Source: CAZQCI01 sp964592255 (GTDB taxonomy: Bacteria > UBA10199 > SBBF01). Taken from it: DNA of 17,575 nucleotides. Below, one piece after another: positions 1 to 7,714 of the stretch (positions are counted from its first letter, which is position 1; each line of letters starts with the position of its first letter). The stretch spans positions 1 through 17,575 of the forward strand of contig CAZQCI010000035.1 of the NCBI GenBank assembly GCA_964592255.1. Reading direction: 5' to 3'. A program made the position numbers and the translations under genes. The notes beneath the pieces are model-generated. The model was not told where the DNA came from. It did no database searches and saw only the letters and a list, made by a program, of their open reading frames with translations.

Positions 1-1391
1 ATACGATCATGACCCCATGAGGGGATCCATTGTACCGCGCCGTCGATGGCTTTAAGAGTTTGTTTACGTAAATCTTGATGAGCCAAGGATAAAAACCATT
101 GATGGGTGGCTCTAAAAAAAACGGGATTTTTACATCGCCAACAATGCGGATAACTATGGCTGATGGTTTGCCCTGGTTCGTTGAGTAGGATTTTTTTAGA
201 AAAAAGAAAATTTACAATTTCTTTATCCGCTTTTTTAATAAAAAGGCCTTCCCATGTTTTGGTTTCGGCATAGAACGCGTCATCAAAAGTGCCGGGCATA
301 ATTTTACCACCGGCATCAATAGGGCAGAGGGTTTCCAATTGATTTGCTTGTCCAATCTCGTAATCGTCTGGGCCATGGCCTGGTGCAATATGGACGACAC
401 CGGTTCCCGATTCCAAAGTTACATGCGGGCCGGACACAACTTTTGATTTTCTTTTCAAGAAAGGATGATCACAGGCTAATTCCATCCGAATCAGGTTTTC
501 TCCTTTCCATGTTTTTAATTCATGAGGTGTTCCGATAAAGTCGATGGATTTGAGAAAAGCGTTTTTTAAATCGGCCGCAACAATATAAATTTCGTGATCA
601 CACTCTAAGGCGACATAAGAAAATTCGGGGCCTAAGGCTAAGGCCACATTGGCTGGTAGTGTCCAGGGGGTTGTGGTCCAGATAACAAAATAAGTGGGTT
701 TTTGAAGAGAGGGTTCAGTGCCTAAGTCTAACTTGGTGACGTCGGGAAGGCGGAATTTGACGTAAATAGAAGGGGAAGTGACATTGTCGTATTCTACTTC
801 CGCTTCGGCTAAGGCTGTTTGGCACGAGGCGCACCAATAAACCGGTTTTTTTCCACGATAGATGTAGCCGCTGGTATACAGTTTTACAAATTCCCGTGCG
901 ATGTCGGCTTCGTAGGCGTTTGTGAGTGTGAGGTAAGGGTGATCCCAATCTCCAAAAATTCCCAAACGTTTAAACTCTTCACGCTGTGCATTGATGTAAT
1001 TATGGGCATACTCGCGGCAGGCCTGTCGTCGTGCTAAAGGGTCCTTCTGTTTCTCGGGGTCTTTTAATTCTTTAATGGCTCCTAATTCGATAGGAAGCCC
1101 GTGACAATCCCATCCTGGAACATAGGGGCTATAAGAGCCGGATAAATTTTTGTATTTAACGATGATATCCTTGAGCACTTTGTTGAGAATATGTCCAAAG
1201 TGAATATTACCATTGGCATAAGGGGGCCCATCGTGAAGGATGAATTTGGGGCCGTTCTTATTTTTTTCCAACAGCTTTTCGTAGGTGTGTTCTGAGTTCC
1301 ATTTTTCCAGAAAACTTGGCTCCCGTTTGGGAAGGTCGGCTTTCATGGGGAAATCGGTTTTGGGAAGATGCAGCGTTGCCTTGTAATCCAT
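1..1391 (-). CDS. ileS: Isoleucyl-tRNA synthetase, N-terminal part (3' end beyond left edge)
   Basis: Cytoplasmic class I aminoacyl-tRNA synthetase that activates isoleucine and charges tRNA-Ile. About 463 codons are visible, starting at the ATG at 1391-1389 (MDYKATLHLP). The class I signature is seen as GPPYANGNIHFGH, with HFGH at about residues 64-67 as the HIGH motif. It is followed by PGWDCHGLPIE at about 92-102, and further on by TTTPWTLPAN and GTGVVHIAPGHGPDDYEIG of the editing (CP1) domain. The reading frame is open from the start to the left edge, ending near WIPSWGHDR. The KMSKS loop and the tRNA-binding C-terminus would lie outside the window. The full protein is usually about 930-1050 residues. 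The Shine-Dalgarno before this ATG is weak. The gene is divergent from the tRNA-Leu gene. The identification is firm from the motifs. Confidence 0.97.
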   Translation of the reverse strand, partial: MDYKATLHLPKTDFPMKADLPKREPSFLEKWNSEHTYEKLLEKNKNGPKFILHDGPPYANGNIHFGHILNKVLKDIIVKYKNLSGSYSPYVPGWDCHGLPIELGAIKELKDPEKQKDPLARRQACREYAHNYINAQREEFKRLGIFGDWDHPYLTLTNAYEADIAREFVKLYTSGYIYRGKKPVYWCASCQTALAEAEVEYDNVTSPSIYVKFRLPDVTKLDLGTEPSLQKPTYFVIWTTTPWTLPANVALALGPEFSYVALECDHEIYIVAADLKNAFLKSIDFIGTPHELKTWKGENLIRMELACDHPFLKRKSKVVSGPHVTLESGTGVVHIAPGHGPDDYEIGQANQLETLCPIDAGGKIMPGTFDDAFYAETKTWEGLFIKKADKEIVNFLFSKKILLNEPGQTISHSYPHCWRCKNPVFFRATHQWFLSLAHQDLRKQTLKAIDGAVQWIPSWGHDR

Positions 1392-1450
1392 AAGAAAGCT
1401 CAAAAGACCATAACCTTTTTGCTTCGTCAATTTCAAATTAGGTGTATCGT

Positions 1451-1566
1451 TTCATGGATACCAGATAATTTTCTTCCAATTTCTTCGAAACTCCTCATCC
1501 CGCCTCTGGCGGGATTCGTCAGACCGCCGAAGAAATTTCCAGAAAACCATCTGGTATCCATGAAAC
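1451..1566. repeat. Long imperfect palindrome (MITE/REP-like hairpin element)
   Basis: The outer arms of about 38 bp (1451-1488 and about 1529-1566) are inverted copies. They share the perfect core TTTCATGGATACCAGAT, followed by an arm with about five mismatches. Near the centre is a second perfect inverted repeat, ATCCCGCC-TCT-GGCGGGAT (1497-1515). The element lies in the ileS/tRNA-Leu intergenic space, with no protein-coding capacity that can be supported. The architecture (terminal inverted repeats plus an internal GC hairpin) suits a small non-autonomous element or a repeated extragenic palindrome. No target-site duplication is evident. It could also fold as a long hairpin in any transcript that crosses it. 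Confidence 0.7.
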
Positions 1567-1608
1567 TATTTAAATGATATTTGCAGAATAATATTTAAAA
1601 AAAAGAGA

Positions 1609-1637
1609 TTGATCTAAAAGAAGGGTTTGGCTATGCA
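1609..1637 (+). promoter_or_regulatory. Possible promoter of tRNA-Leu
   Basis: TTGATC (1609-1614) and TATGCA (1632-1637) are 17 bp apart. Transcription would start a few bases before the mature tRNA end at 1650. The -10 box is a poor match, so this is only a positional candidate. Confidence 0.3.
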
Positions 1638-1649
1638 AGGGTCTTCCCA

Positions 1650-1733
1650 GCCGGGATGGCGGAACTGGCAGACGCGTCGGACTCAAAATCCGAAGCCCGC
1701 AAGGGTGTGGGGGTTCGATTCCCTCTCCCGGCA
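1650..1733 (+). tRNA. tRNA-Leu (anticodon CAA)
   Basis: This is an 84-nt class II tRNA. The acceptor strands GCCGGGA (1650-1656) and TCCCGGC (1726-1732) pair perfectly, with discriminator A at 1733. The anticodon arm is TCGGA-CTCAAAA-TCCGA, which places anticodon CAA at 1684-1686 and reads UUG. The T arm is GGGGG-TTCGATT-CCCTC (1709-1725), preceded by the long variable arm expected of leucine tRNAs. The 3' CCA is not encoded (the next bases are CTT), so it would be added after transcription. The gene stands alone between ileS and the 574-residue protein gene. Confidence 0.96.
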
Positions 1734-1777
1734 CTTTGTAGTTCACAAAAAAATTTCCTTTAATTAACCCATTAAAA

Positions 1778-3502
1778 TTATTTGAATGATGTTACGGCTG
1801 CAACTGCAGCGTTGGGGAGTGTCACTAGCGCTGAGGTTTGGGAGTTTTGGCTTTCTGGGTTTGGCGTTGTCGATGAACCGATGGCTGTTGTTTGCCCAAG
1901 TGCCGCTAGAGTGGCTGGGGAAAGAGAGCTGTTAGAATGTTCATCAATGATTTGTTGTACAAGTTCTGGTTGTGAGGCCAACCAATCTGAGTTTGCTGGG
2001 ATGCCTAATGTTTCTAAAATATTTAAAGCCTGTGATAGGGGTGTTGACTCTGCTGCAGTTGAAGTAGGAGTTGTGACTTGAACAGTAGTGGTAGCTTGAG
2101 CCTTATCATGAGCCTTAGCCGGTGGCTTCGCATGTTTAATCCCTCTTAGTTTTTCTACAAAACTAATAAATTGATGTAGTTCATCATCATCCCACTGGTT
2201 AGCGCTATGAGCGGCATCGCCAAATTGAAACCAGAATGCTTGTCTGGATGTTGCCCCTATTCTTATAGCAGGCACTTTAAATGTTAAGAGGGGGGGGATG
2301 TGTTGCAAAGACTCTTTTAAACCTTCTTCTTCTAAAGAGTAATTTGGGCCATTCACCAATGTGAAATAGGCATGAAAAATACGAAATTTGGGAGGAAGGT
2401 TGTTGGGGTATGCTGGCTTTTTTAATCCTTCGGTTGCCGGTACGATAGAAATTCTAGCCTCTTTGATTAAATCGTTTTCATTTTTATTGTTAGCATCAAT
2501 GATTTTATAAAGTTGCTGCAAAGAAATAAGATAGCCTCGTATATTCAGTACGACACGTGCGGCCAGTGAGGGCGGAATAATGATCCCTAATTTTTCAAAT
2601 AAAGCCTGGATAACAATACGACTTATATTTTGGTCTATGAGTATTTTTGCTCGGTCCTGTTCACGAGAGGGACGAGTTTCCATTAAATGACTCAGGGCCT
2701 CCACTTCTACACTGGCAGTGACTGGAATAATCACTCGAGTACTGGGAAGACCAGGATTAAAAAAAGGATCCTGTTCTTGCAGCCGTCTGATGACGATAGA
2801 TGGTTCTTCTAAATTAGAAGGAGAGTTAAGCCAGCCTTCTAGTTTGAGGTCTCTGATGATCAGTGCGGAAGCTGTTTGATCGTATCCAAGAAGATGATAC
2901 AAAGTTCGTAAGGCCACACGGTCTTCTCTTTGATTTCCGGTGAGCATCACACCTTCAGTTTCTCGAAAGTTGATAAAAATTCCGGCACGAATAAAGAGTT
3001 CTCGCAACGCTTCTTTTAAAGAATCTTTGTACGTGTTTTCTGTGATGGTGCCCCCTCGGCTTATCTCACGTCTAAAAGTTTGAAGAAAAGTTGCTCTATC
3101 CGGAGTACGCCTAAGATAAGCTATTGTTTCCCGAGGTAAATTAATGGGGATCATCAGATGACCATCTGCATCGACAAAAGCTCTTAATTGTTCTGGTCGA
3201 TTTGCGGCGTCTTGAAGAGGGACTCCATTCCAATACTCGTAAAAGCTGCCTCCAAAACGTCGATAAGGACCTGGATTCCATCCTGGCGCTGGGACACTTC
3301 CGTCAATAATGGTTTGCAAGTCAGCTAAAACATGCGGGTCGGCTTGAAAAAATCTTCTTCGAAATTCTTCAGGTGTAAGTGGTGTGTTGGCTGTAGAATC
3401 AACGGCCTGAGAAATAGCTAACGCCAACGAAGCATCAGTCTGGACTAAGTTTCTGTAAAAAGCTTGAATTAAAATAGGAAGAGCTTCCGCGGCAATTGGC
3501 AT
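1778..3502 (-). CDS. Hypothetical protein, 574 aa, with low-complexity C-terminal tail
   Basis: I do not recognise a family. The protein has no signal peptide and no clear membrane segment, so it is probably cytoplasmic or exported by a non-Sec route. Residues 1 to about 455 look like one or more mostly helical, mixed-charge domains (for example LREFLIRAG-like and FRRRFF patches). From about residue 456 the chain becomes Ala/Thr/Ser/Pro-rich. This stretch is interrupted by a short predicted helical segment at about 484-530 (SQALNILETLGIP, WLASQPELVQQIIDEH) and ends in another Ser/Thr-rich tail. The ATG at 3502 is the only early methionine, and an in-frame TAA lies four codons upstream. There is no Shine-Dalgarno; instead a 6-bp hairpin abuts the start. 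The gene is divergent from the beta-helix lipoprotein gene and shares a 189-bp control region with it. The coding call rests on length and ordinary composition; the function is unknown. Confidence 0.8.
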   Translation of the reverse strand: MPIAAEALPILIQAFYRNLVQTDASLALAISQAVDSTANTPLTPEEFRRRFFQADPHVLADLQTIIDGSVPAPGWNPGPYRRFGGSFYEYWNGVPLQDAANRPEQLRAFVDADGHLMIPINLPRETIAYLRRTPDRATFLQTFRREISRGGTITENTYKDSLKEALRELFIRAGIFINFRETEGVMLTGNQREDRVALRTLYHLLGYDQTASALIIRDLKLEGWLNSPSNLEEPSIVIRRLQEQDPFFNPGLPSTRVIIPVTASVEVEALSHLMETRPSREQDRAKILIDQNISRIVIQALFEKLGIIIPPSLAARVVLNIRGYLISLQQLYKIIDANNKNENDLIKEARISIVPATEGLKKPAYPNNLPPKFRIFHAYFTLVNGPNYSLEEEGLKESLQHIPPLLTFKVPAIRIGATSRQAFWFQFGDAAHSANQWDDDELHQFISFVEKLRGIKHAKPPAKAHDKAQATTTVQVTTPTSTAAESTPLSQALNILETLGIPANSDWLASQPELVQQIIDEHSNSSLSPATLAALGQTTAIGSSTTPNPESQNSQTSALVTLPNAAVAAVTSFK

Positions 3503-3504
3503 AA

Positions 3505-3519
3505 GTCGATTTTATCGAC
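3505..3519 (-). promoter_or_regulatory. Hairpin directly before the start codon of the 574-aa gene
   Basis: GTCGAT-TTT-ATCGAC is a perfect 6-bp inverted repeat with a 3-nt loop, ending 2 nt before the ATG at 3502-3500. It occupies the place where a Shine-Dalgarno would be, and none is present. It may mask ribosome access or act as a small operator; either role is inferred. Confidence 0.4.
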
Positions 3520-3556
3520 GCTGAGTCTTAGAAGTTGCGGGGAAGGAGGGATTTTT

Positions 3557-3599
3557 GTTCACCTTTGTGAACTTCGTGTGTGTACATTTGTGTACATTT
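3557..3599. promoter_or_regulatory. Paired dyads / tandem 10-bp repeat, putative operator
   Basis: GTTCAC-CTTT-GTGAAC (3557-3572) is a perfect 6-bp dyad. It is followed by two exact tandem copies of GTGTACATTT (3580-3589, 3590-3599), each containing the self-complementary TGTACA. The 10-bp period puts both TGTACA sites on the same DNA face. The block lies in the divergent control region between the 574-aa gene and the beta-helix lipoprotein gene. It starts about 55 bp from the former's start codon and ends about 25 bp upstream of the candidate -35 of the latter. This is the layout of a transcription factor site; the regulator is unknown. Confidence 0.5.
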
Positions 3600-3624
3600 T
3601 TTACTGTAAAAACGACTTTGTATC

Positions 3625-3652
3625 TTGAAGATGTTTTTTTCTTTTTTATAAC
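3625..3652 (+). promoter_or_regulatory. Candidate sigma-70 promoter of the beta-helix lipoprotein gene
   Basis: TTGAAG (3625-3630) and TATAAC (3647-3652) are separated by 16 bp in an AT-rich tract. A transcript from here would have a leader of about 33 nt containing AAGGAG (3681-3686), 5 nt before the ATG at 3692. Confidence 0.45.
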
Positions 3653-3691
3653 GCTCTCTTTATATTTCCACTCATTCAATAAGGAGAGTTT

Positions 3692-6013
3692 ATGTTTCCA
3701 TTGGTGGCTTTGGCTTTAATAGGGTGTGAAGGAGGAAAAGGTACTGATGATACCGGTGATATAGCTGATACAGCCGATACAGGCCATCTAGCCGAGACAA
3801 GTTTGAAGGCCTGTCTTGACGCTGCAGCGGATCAAGGTGTGCGTACAGTTTATGTTGTTAATGAAATGGCTGTTGATCGTGCTGATGGTACTTGCGTTGC
3901 TTATCATGCAAGTAGCTATGAAAGCGACAATGATTGTTCGTTACGAGATGCCGTTATAGCTGCTAATGCTTCTTTTGGGGATACGTTTGTTTGTGTTCCT
4001 CCTGGTAGAGTGACTCTAGAGCTGGAAGGCACTGATGAAGATGCCTCTCTCACGGGAGATTTGGATGTGGGAAATGATCGCAGCTTCGATAGTGACTCGA
4101 TTCGGGTGACAGTCATGGGGGCTGGTGCCGATCAAACTATTATTGATGCCAATAATACTGACAGAGCCTTTCATGTTGTGAATGAGGCCACCTTATCCTT
4201 GTCCAGTCTGGGCATTACTCAAGGCATGGTCGTCGATAATGGAGGTGCTATTTATTCTGATGGGAATTTATCCCTGAGTGATGTTGTGGTCATGAACAGC
4301 ACAGCGGAGGGCGATGGTGGGGCCGTGTATTCTGATTATGGAAGCACCCTCAGTATTCAGAATTCCTCCTTTGAAGACAATCAGGCAGTAAGAGACGGTG
4401 GAGCCGTTTATGGCGGGTTTAATATGCAGTCGATTGATATCGATAATGTTAGTTTTTCAAGAAATACGACTCTAGAAGGGCAAGGTGGGGCTCTTTATTT
4501 AGGAGAACCAACTACGGTGACCAACAGTATTTTTACCGAAAATAGTTCTCTCGATGGCTATGGCGGAGCCATCAGTACTTCTGATGAGCTGACTCTTCAA
4601 GAAACTGTTTTTACCGGAAATAGTTCTCTCCGTGGTTATGGCGGAGCCATTTATACTTATGATCCGCTCACTATTGAAGGGGGTAGCTTCGAAGGAAATT
4701 GGGCCGAGCGTACGGAAGAGGGCGATGACCCAAGTGGTAATGGGGGTGCGATTTCCGGAGATGAGGTTGATATTGATGGTGTTACGTTTACCGATAACTG
4801 GTCTTATCAAGGAGGAGCCTTGGATATAAGTGGAGGCACGATCCGTAATTCCACGTTTACTAGCAACGCGGCGTATTTGGGGGAATGGTCTGGCGAGGGT
4901 GGTGCTATTCATGGGCAGACTTTTGATTCGTTAAGTTTCTATAATAATGTTTTTGAAGCCAATACTGCAGAAGGAGAAGGTGGAGCCGCCAGTATATCAG
5001 CCGAAGAATTCACTATTGATTTATGTACTTTCACAGGGAATACAACGACTGGTCCAGAGGCCGAAGGTGGGGCTCTCTTTTTAGGAGCGGATAATACGAC
5101 AATTACAAATTCTAATTTCAGTGGTAATACTTCAGCAGGAAATGGTGGTGGAATTAGTTCTTTTGCGACTCATTTAATTGAAATCACGGATTCTTCTTTT
5201 GAGGGCAATACCTCACTCGGTAATGGAGGTGGGGTTTATAGCTATGCAGATGAGTTTCTTGTCCAAGCGACTACCTTTAAAGGTAATCAAGCCACTAACG
5301 GTGGCGGCGGTATTTTTGTGCAAGATAGCAATCCGACTACTTTCTCTATCCAAGATAGTGCCTTTACTAGTAATTTAACCAACGGTGATGGTGGTGCACT
5401 GTATATTAATCTTTCTACAGGCCAAGTGGGCAGTTCCACTTTTCAGGAAAATGGGGCGGAACACTGCGGAGGGGGTTACTATAATGATGCGAGTGTAGTC
5501 AATTTACTCAACACCACGTGGTATGCCAATGATCATGCTGCGATCTGTAATGATTCCGACGTGACTGATGGTTCAGATATCATAGAAGGTAATCTCTCGA
5601 TCGATAGTTCCACTTTTGCAGCGAATAACGGTGGGGCTGTTAACAATAAATTGTCTGCTAATTCAGTAACTGTAAAAAACAATTTGTTTTCTGATAACCC
5701 ACGTAGTGGTGTTGATACGGCTTGCGTTGGCAATAAAGTTATCTCGGAAGGTTTTAATACCGACAGCGGAACGGCTTGCACGGCGCTGTCCGATCCCGAT
5801 GACCAAACCGGGACTGACCCGCAGCTGGACCCTGCAGGTCCTACCAATAACGGGGGAATAACAGATACCATTGAAGTCACATCGGCTTCAGCTCCTGGTG
5901 TGGATTCCGGTAGTGGTACGACCATTAGTGGGGATGACCTTGATGTTGACCAAAACGGTCGTGCCCGTCCTGTGGGAGCCGGTTATGACCGAGGGGCTTC
6001 AGAAAGTTATTGA
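3692..6013 (+). CDS. Beta-helix lipoprotein with CSLREA motif and choice-of-anchor-Q end, 773 aa
   Basis: This is a predicted surface lipoprotein. The start is supported by AAGGAG 5 nt upstream. The signal peptide is very short and uncharged (MFPLVALALIGC, lipobox LIGC at 9-12), followed by an Asp/Thr/Gly-rich linker (DDTGDIADTADTG). CSLRDAV at 82-88 matches the CSLREA-type motif that precedes beta-helix domains. From about residue 150 to 690 the chain is a right-handed parallel beta-helix of Chlamydia-Pmp type. I count about 17 GGA[ILVA]/GGG turns, most preceded by FxxN-type turns (FEDN, FTGN, FEGN, FTSN). The C-terminus (DLDVDQNGRARPVG, YDRGASES) matches the 'choice-of-anchor Q' ending. Such proteins are usually extracellular adhesion or carbohydrate-associated scaffolds; the ligand is unknown. 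Residues 280-331 hold a recent internal duplication. The stop is only 4 bp from the fumC stop (convergent). Confidence 0.9.
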   Translation: MFPLVALALIGCEGGKGTDDTGDIADTADTGHLAETSLKACLDAAADQGVRTVYVVNEMAVDRADGTCVAYHASSYESDNDCSLRDAVIAANASFGDTFVCVPPGRVTLELEGTDEDASLTGDLDVGNDRSFDSDSIRVTVMGAGADQTIIDANNTDRAFHVVNEATLSLSSLGITQGMVVDNGGAIYSDGNLSLSDVVVMNSTAEGDGGAVYSDYGSTLSIQNSSFEDNQAVRDGGAVYGGFNMQSIDIDNVSFSRNTTLEGQGGALYLGEPTTVTNSIFTENSSLDGYGGAISTSDELTLQETVFTGNSSLRGYGGAIYTYDPLTIEGGSFEGNWAERTEEGDDPSGNGGAISGDEVDIDGVTFTDNWSYQGGALDISGGTIRNSTFTSNAAYLGEWSGEGGAIHGQTFDSLSFYNNVFEANTAEGEGGAASISAEEFTIDLCTFTGNTTTGPEAEGGALFLGADNTTITNSNFSGNTSAGNGGGISSFATHLIEITDSSFEGNTSLGNGGGVYSYADEFLVQATTFKGNQATNGGGGIFVQDSNPTTFSIQDSAFTSNLTNGDGGALYINLSTGQVGSSTFQENGAEHCGGGYYNDASVVNLLNTTWYANDHAAICNDSDVTDGSDIIEGNLSIDSSTFAANNGGAVNNKLSANSVTVKNNLFSDNPRSGVDTACVGNKVISEGFNTDSGTACTALSDPDDQTGTDPQLDPAGPTNNGGITDTIEVTSASAPGVDSGSGTTISGDDLDVDQNGRARPVGAGYDRGASESY
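4530..4650 (+). repeat. 78-bp-period internal duplication in the beta-helix gene
   Basis: 4530-4572 and 4608-4650 match at 39 of 43 positions with an offset of 78 bp, exactly 26 codons or about one helix turn. At protein level this is F-T-[EG]-N-SSL-[DR]-GYGGAI repeated. The near-identity at DNA level shows a more recent duplication than the other, diverged turns. Confidence 0.75.
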
Positions 6014-6017
6014 GCGA

Positions 6018-7406
6018 TCACTTCGGCGTGAGCATCGTGCGCGGATCCAATTTTTTGTTGATCTCTTCCTGCGAAAGTAATTTTTCTTCCGTCAGTAATT
6101 GACGGATGGTTTTACCTTCCTTGTAGGCGCGTTTGGCAATTTGGGCGGCTTTATCGTAACCGATGACGCTATTGAGGTTAGTAACAAGCATCAGGCTTTT
6201 TTCCACTAAATCGGCACACACTTTTTCATTAGCGGTAATGCCACTGACACATTTATCTGCCAGCATCACCGATCCTGTTGTAAGCAATTCAATAGACTCA
6301 AACAAATTGCCGGCAATGACGGGCATCATCACATTCAGTTCAAAATTTCCATGTTGTCCGCCGATTTGAACGGCCAAATCATTCCCTTGAACTTGGGCTG
6401 AAATCTGCATCACCGATTCGGGAATCACCGGATTCACTTTACCCGGCATGATGGAAGATCCTGGTTGGAGTTCCGGCAGACTGATTTCGTGGATAGAGCA
6501 CATCGGGCCCGAGGACAGCCAGCGCAAATCGTTGGCTATTTTCATAAACGAGACAGCCACTGTTTTTAAGGCGCTACTGGCAAACACGCAAGCGTCTTTG
6601 GCGGCTTGGGCTTCAAAGTGATTTTTAGCTTCAAAAAATTTAAGCCCTGTTTGTTTTGTAAGAAGAGCACATACTTTTTCGGCAAACTGGGGATGTGTGT
6701 TAATACCTGTCCCTACAGCCGTTCCACCAATGGCTAATTCTAGTAATCCTTCTAAAGCTTGTTCACACCGCTTAATGCCATGAGATATTTGCGAAGCGTA
6801 GCCTCCAAATTCCTGCCCAAGCGTGACGGGGGTGGCATCCTGCAAATGAGTTCGTCCTATTTTAATGATGGATTTAAATTCTTCCGCTTTGGCTTGAAAC
6901 GTTTTTTCCAACTTTTTTAAATTTGGCAAAAGTCCTTTGGCAATTCCTAAAGCGGCCCCCACATGAAGCACAGTGGGGATCACATCATTGCTGGATTGCC
7001 CCATGTTGACATGGTCGTTGGGGTGCACGGGCTTTTTTGATCCAATATTTCCACCGAGTTCTGGATTACAGAGGTTGGCTACCACTTCGTTGGCGTTCAT
7101 GTTGGTGGAGGTGCCGGAACCTGTTTGATAAATATCAAGAACAAAATGTTTGTCGTGCCGGCCTTCGGATATTTCTAAGGTTTTTTCTGAAATTTTTTCT
7201 GCCAACTTTTTATCCAAACGTCCTAGTTCCGCATTGGCATTTGCGGCAGCCCATTTAACCAGCCCCAAGGCTTCGATAAAACGACGGTCGAAACGTCGGT
7301 TGGAGACCTCAAAATTTTCAACAGCGCGTTGGGTTGAAGCCCCGTAAATAAATTCGTTTGAAATTTGTACTTCACCCATGGAATCGGTTTCGGTGCGTAG
7401 GCTCAT
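6018..7406 (-). CDS. fumC: Fumarate hydratase class II
   Basis: Catalyses reversible hydration of fumarate to L-malate in the TCA cycle. It is an oxygen-stable, iron-free cytoplasmic homotetramer of the aspartase/fumarase superfamily. At 462 residues it is the normal length. The family motifs are in order: TGSGTSTNMNANE (95-107), HPNDHVNMGQSSND (128-141), GRTHLQD with the conserved His at 187, GTAVGTGIN (228-236), and the signature loop GSSIMPGKVNP (316-326), with Ser317/Ser318 near the catalytic serine of E. coli FumC. AAGGAGA (7418-7412) lies 5 nt before the ATG, which fixes the start. The gene is convergent with the beta-helix gene and apparently monocistronic. Class II fumarase and not aspartase is favoured by the overall match to FumC. 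Confidence 0.97.
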   Translation of the reverse strand: MSLRTETDSMGEVQISNEFIYGASTQRAVENFEVSNRRFDRRFIEALGLVKWAAANANAELGRLDKKLAEKISEKTLEISEGRHDKHFVLDIYQTGSGTSTNMNANEVVANLCNPELGGNIGSKKPVHPNDHVNMGQSSNDVIPTVLHVGAALGIAKGLLPNLKKLEKTFQAKAEEFKSIIKIGRTHLQDATPVTLGQEFGGYASQISHGIKRCEQALEGLLELAIGGTAVGTGINTHPQFAEKVCALLTKQTGLKFFEAKNHFEAQAAKDACVFASSALKTVAVSFMKIANDLRWLSSGPMCSIHEISLPELQPGSSIMPGKVNPVIPESVMQISAQVQGNDLAVQIGGQHGNFELNVMMPVIAGNLFESIELLTTGSVMLADKCVSGITANEKVCADLVEKSLMLVTNLNSVIGYDKAAQIAKRAYKEGKTIRQLLTEEKLLSQEEINKKLDPRTMLTPK

Positions 7407-7507
7407 TGTAGTCTCCTTGTTTTTGTTCTTCTAATCGTCTTGGGTTTGGGTGTCCATTATTTTTCAATGGGACAAGTGAATGGTTTTGATTATAGGAATT
7501 GGGCTAT

Positions 7508-7682
7508 GGGAAAAAAATTCGGAGAATAATTCACCGGAATGAGTGGTGGTTTTCTGTTATCGATGTGATTGAATTTGTATCTGGGTGTAACCGTCCTCGC
7601 AAATATTGGGCTGATCTCAAGAAAAAAATTATTGAAAACGAGGGTTTTAATTGAGTTGTCCGAAAAAATCGGACAATCGTAA
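7508..7682 (+). pseudogene. Frameshifted BRO-N domain fragment (phage antirepressor family)
   Basis: Read from 7508, the frame gives GKKIRRIIHRNEWWFSVIDV, then IEFVSGCNRPRKYWADLKKK, then IIENEGFN and a stop (TGA, 7652-7654). This is the N-terminus of BRO-N proteins, typically KKIRR.W...EWWFSVVDV...L...PR.YW..LKK. Moving one base (an extra T near 7651) restores IELSEKIGQS from 7650 to a TAA at 7680-7682, the expected continuation (QLSEKIGQL). An in-frame TAG lies at 7493-7495 and there is no ATG in frame, so the start is lost too. The rest of the roughly 280-residue protein is missing. LSEKIGQ is encoded by a perfect 8-bp inverted repeat (7656-7676). The BRO-N assignment is by recalled family pattern; the stop and frame shift are seen directly. 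Confidence 0.7.
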
Positions 7683-7714
7683 CAAAGAAAAATTTTTTAC
7701 CGAAAAAAAAAGCG

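Noticed and set aside
1497..1515. Intrinsic terminator at the GGCGGG hairpin
   Set aside because: No T-run follows on either strand; it is the centre of a larger palindrome.
1782..2081. 99-codon plus-strand frame within the 574-aa gene
   Set aside because: It is antisense to the Ala/Thr-rich tail; its composition is explained by the opposite strand.
4499..4912. 137-codon minus-strand frame within the beta-helix gene
   Set aside because: It is a shadow of the repetitive GGA/FxxN coding sequence, without RBS or family match.
3784..5990. CRISPR-like or tandem repeat array in the beta-helix gene
   Set aside because: The periodicity is at protein level (GGA turns), units vary in sequence and length, and the frame is continuous.
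7451..7474. Imperfect hairpin TGTCCATT...AATGGGACA upstream of fumC as an operator
   Set aside because: It has a bulge, is short and lacks any second copy; not enough to call a site.
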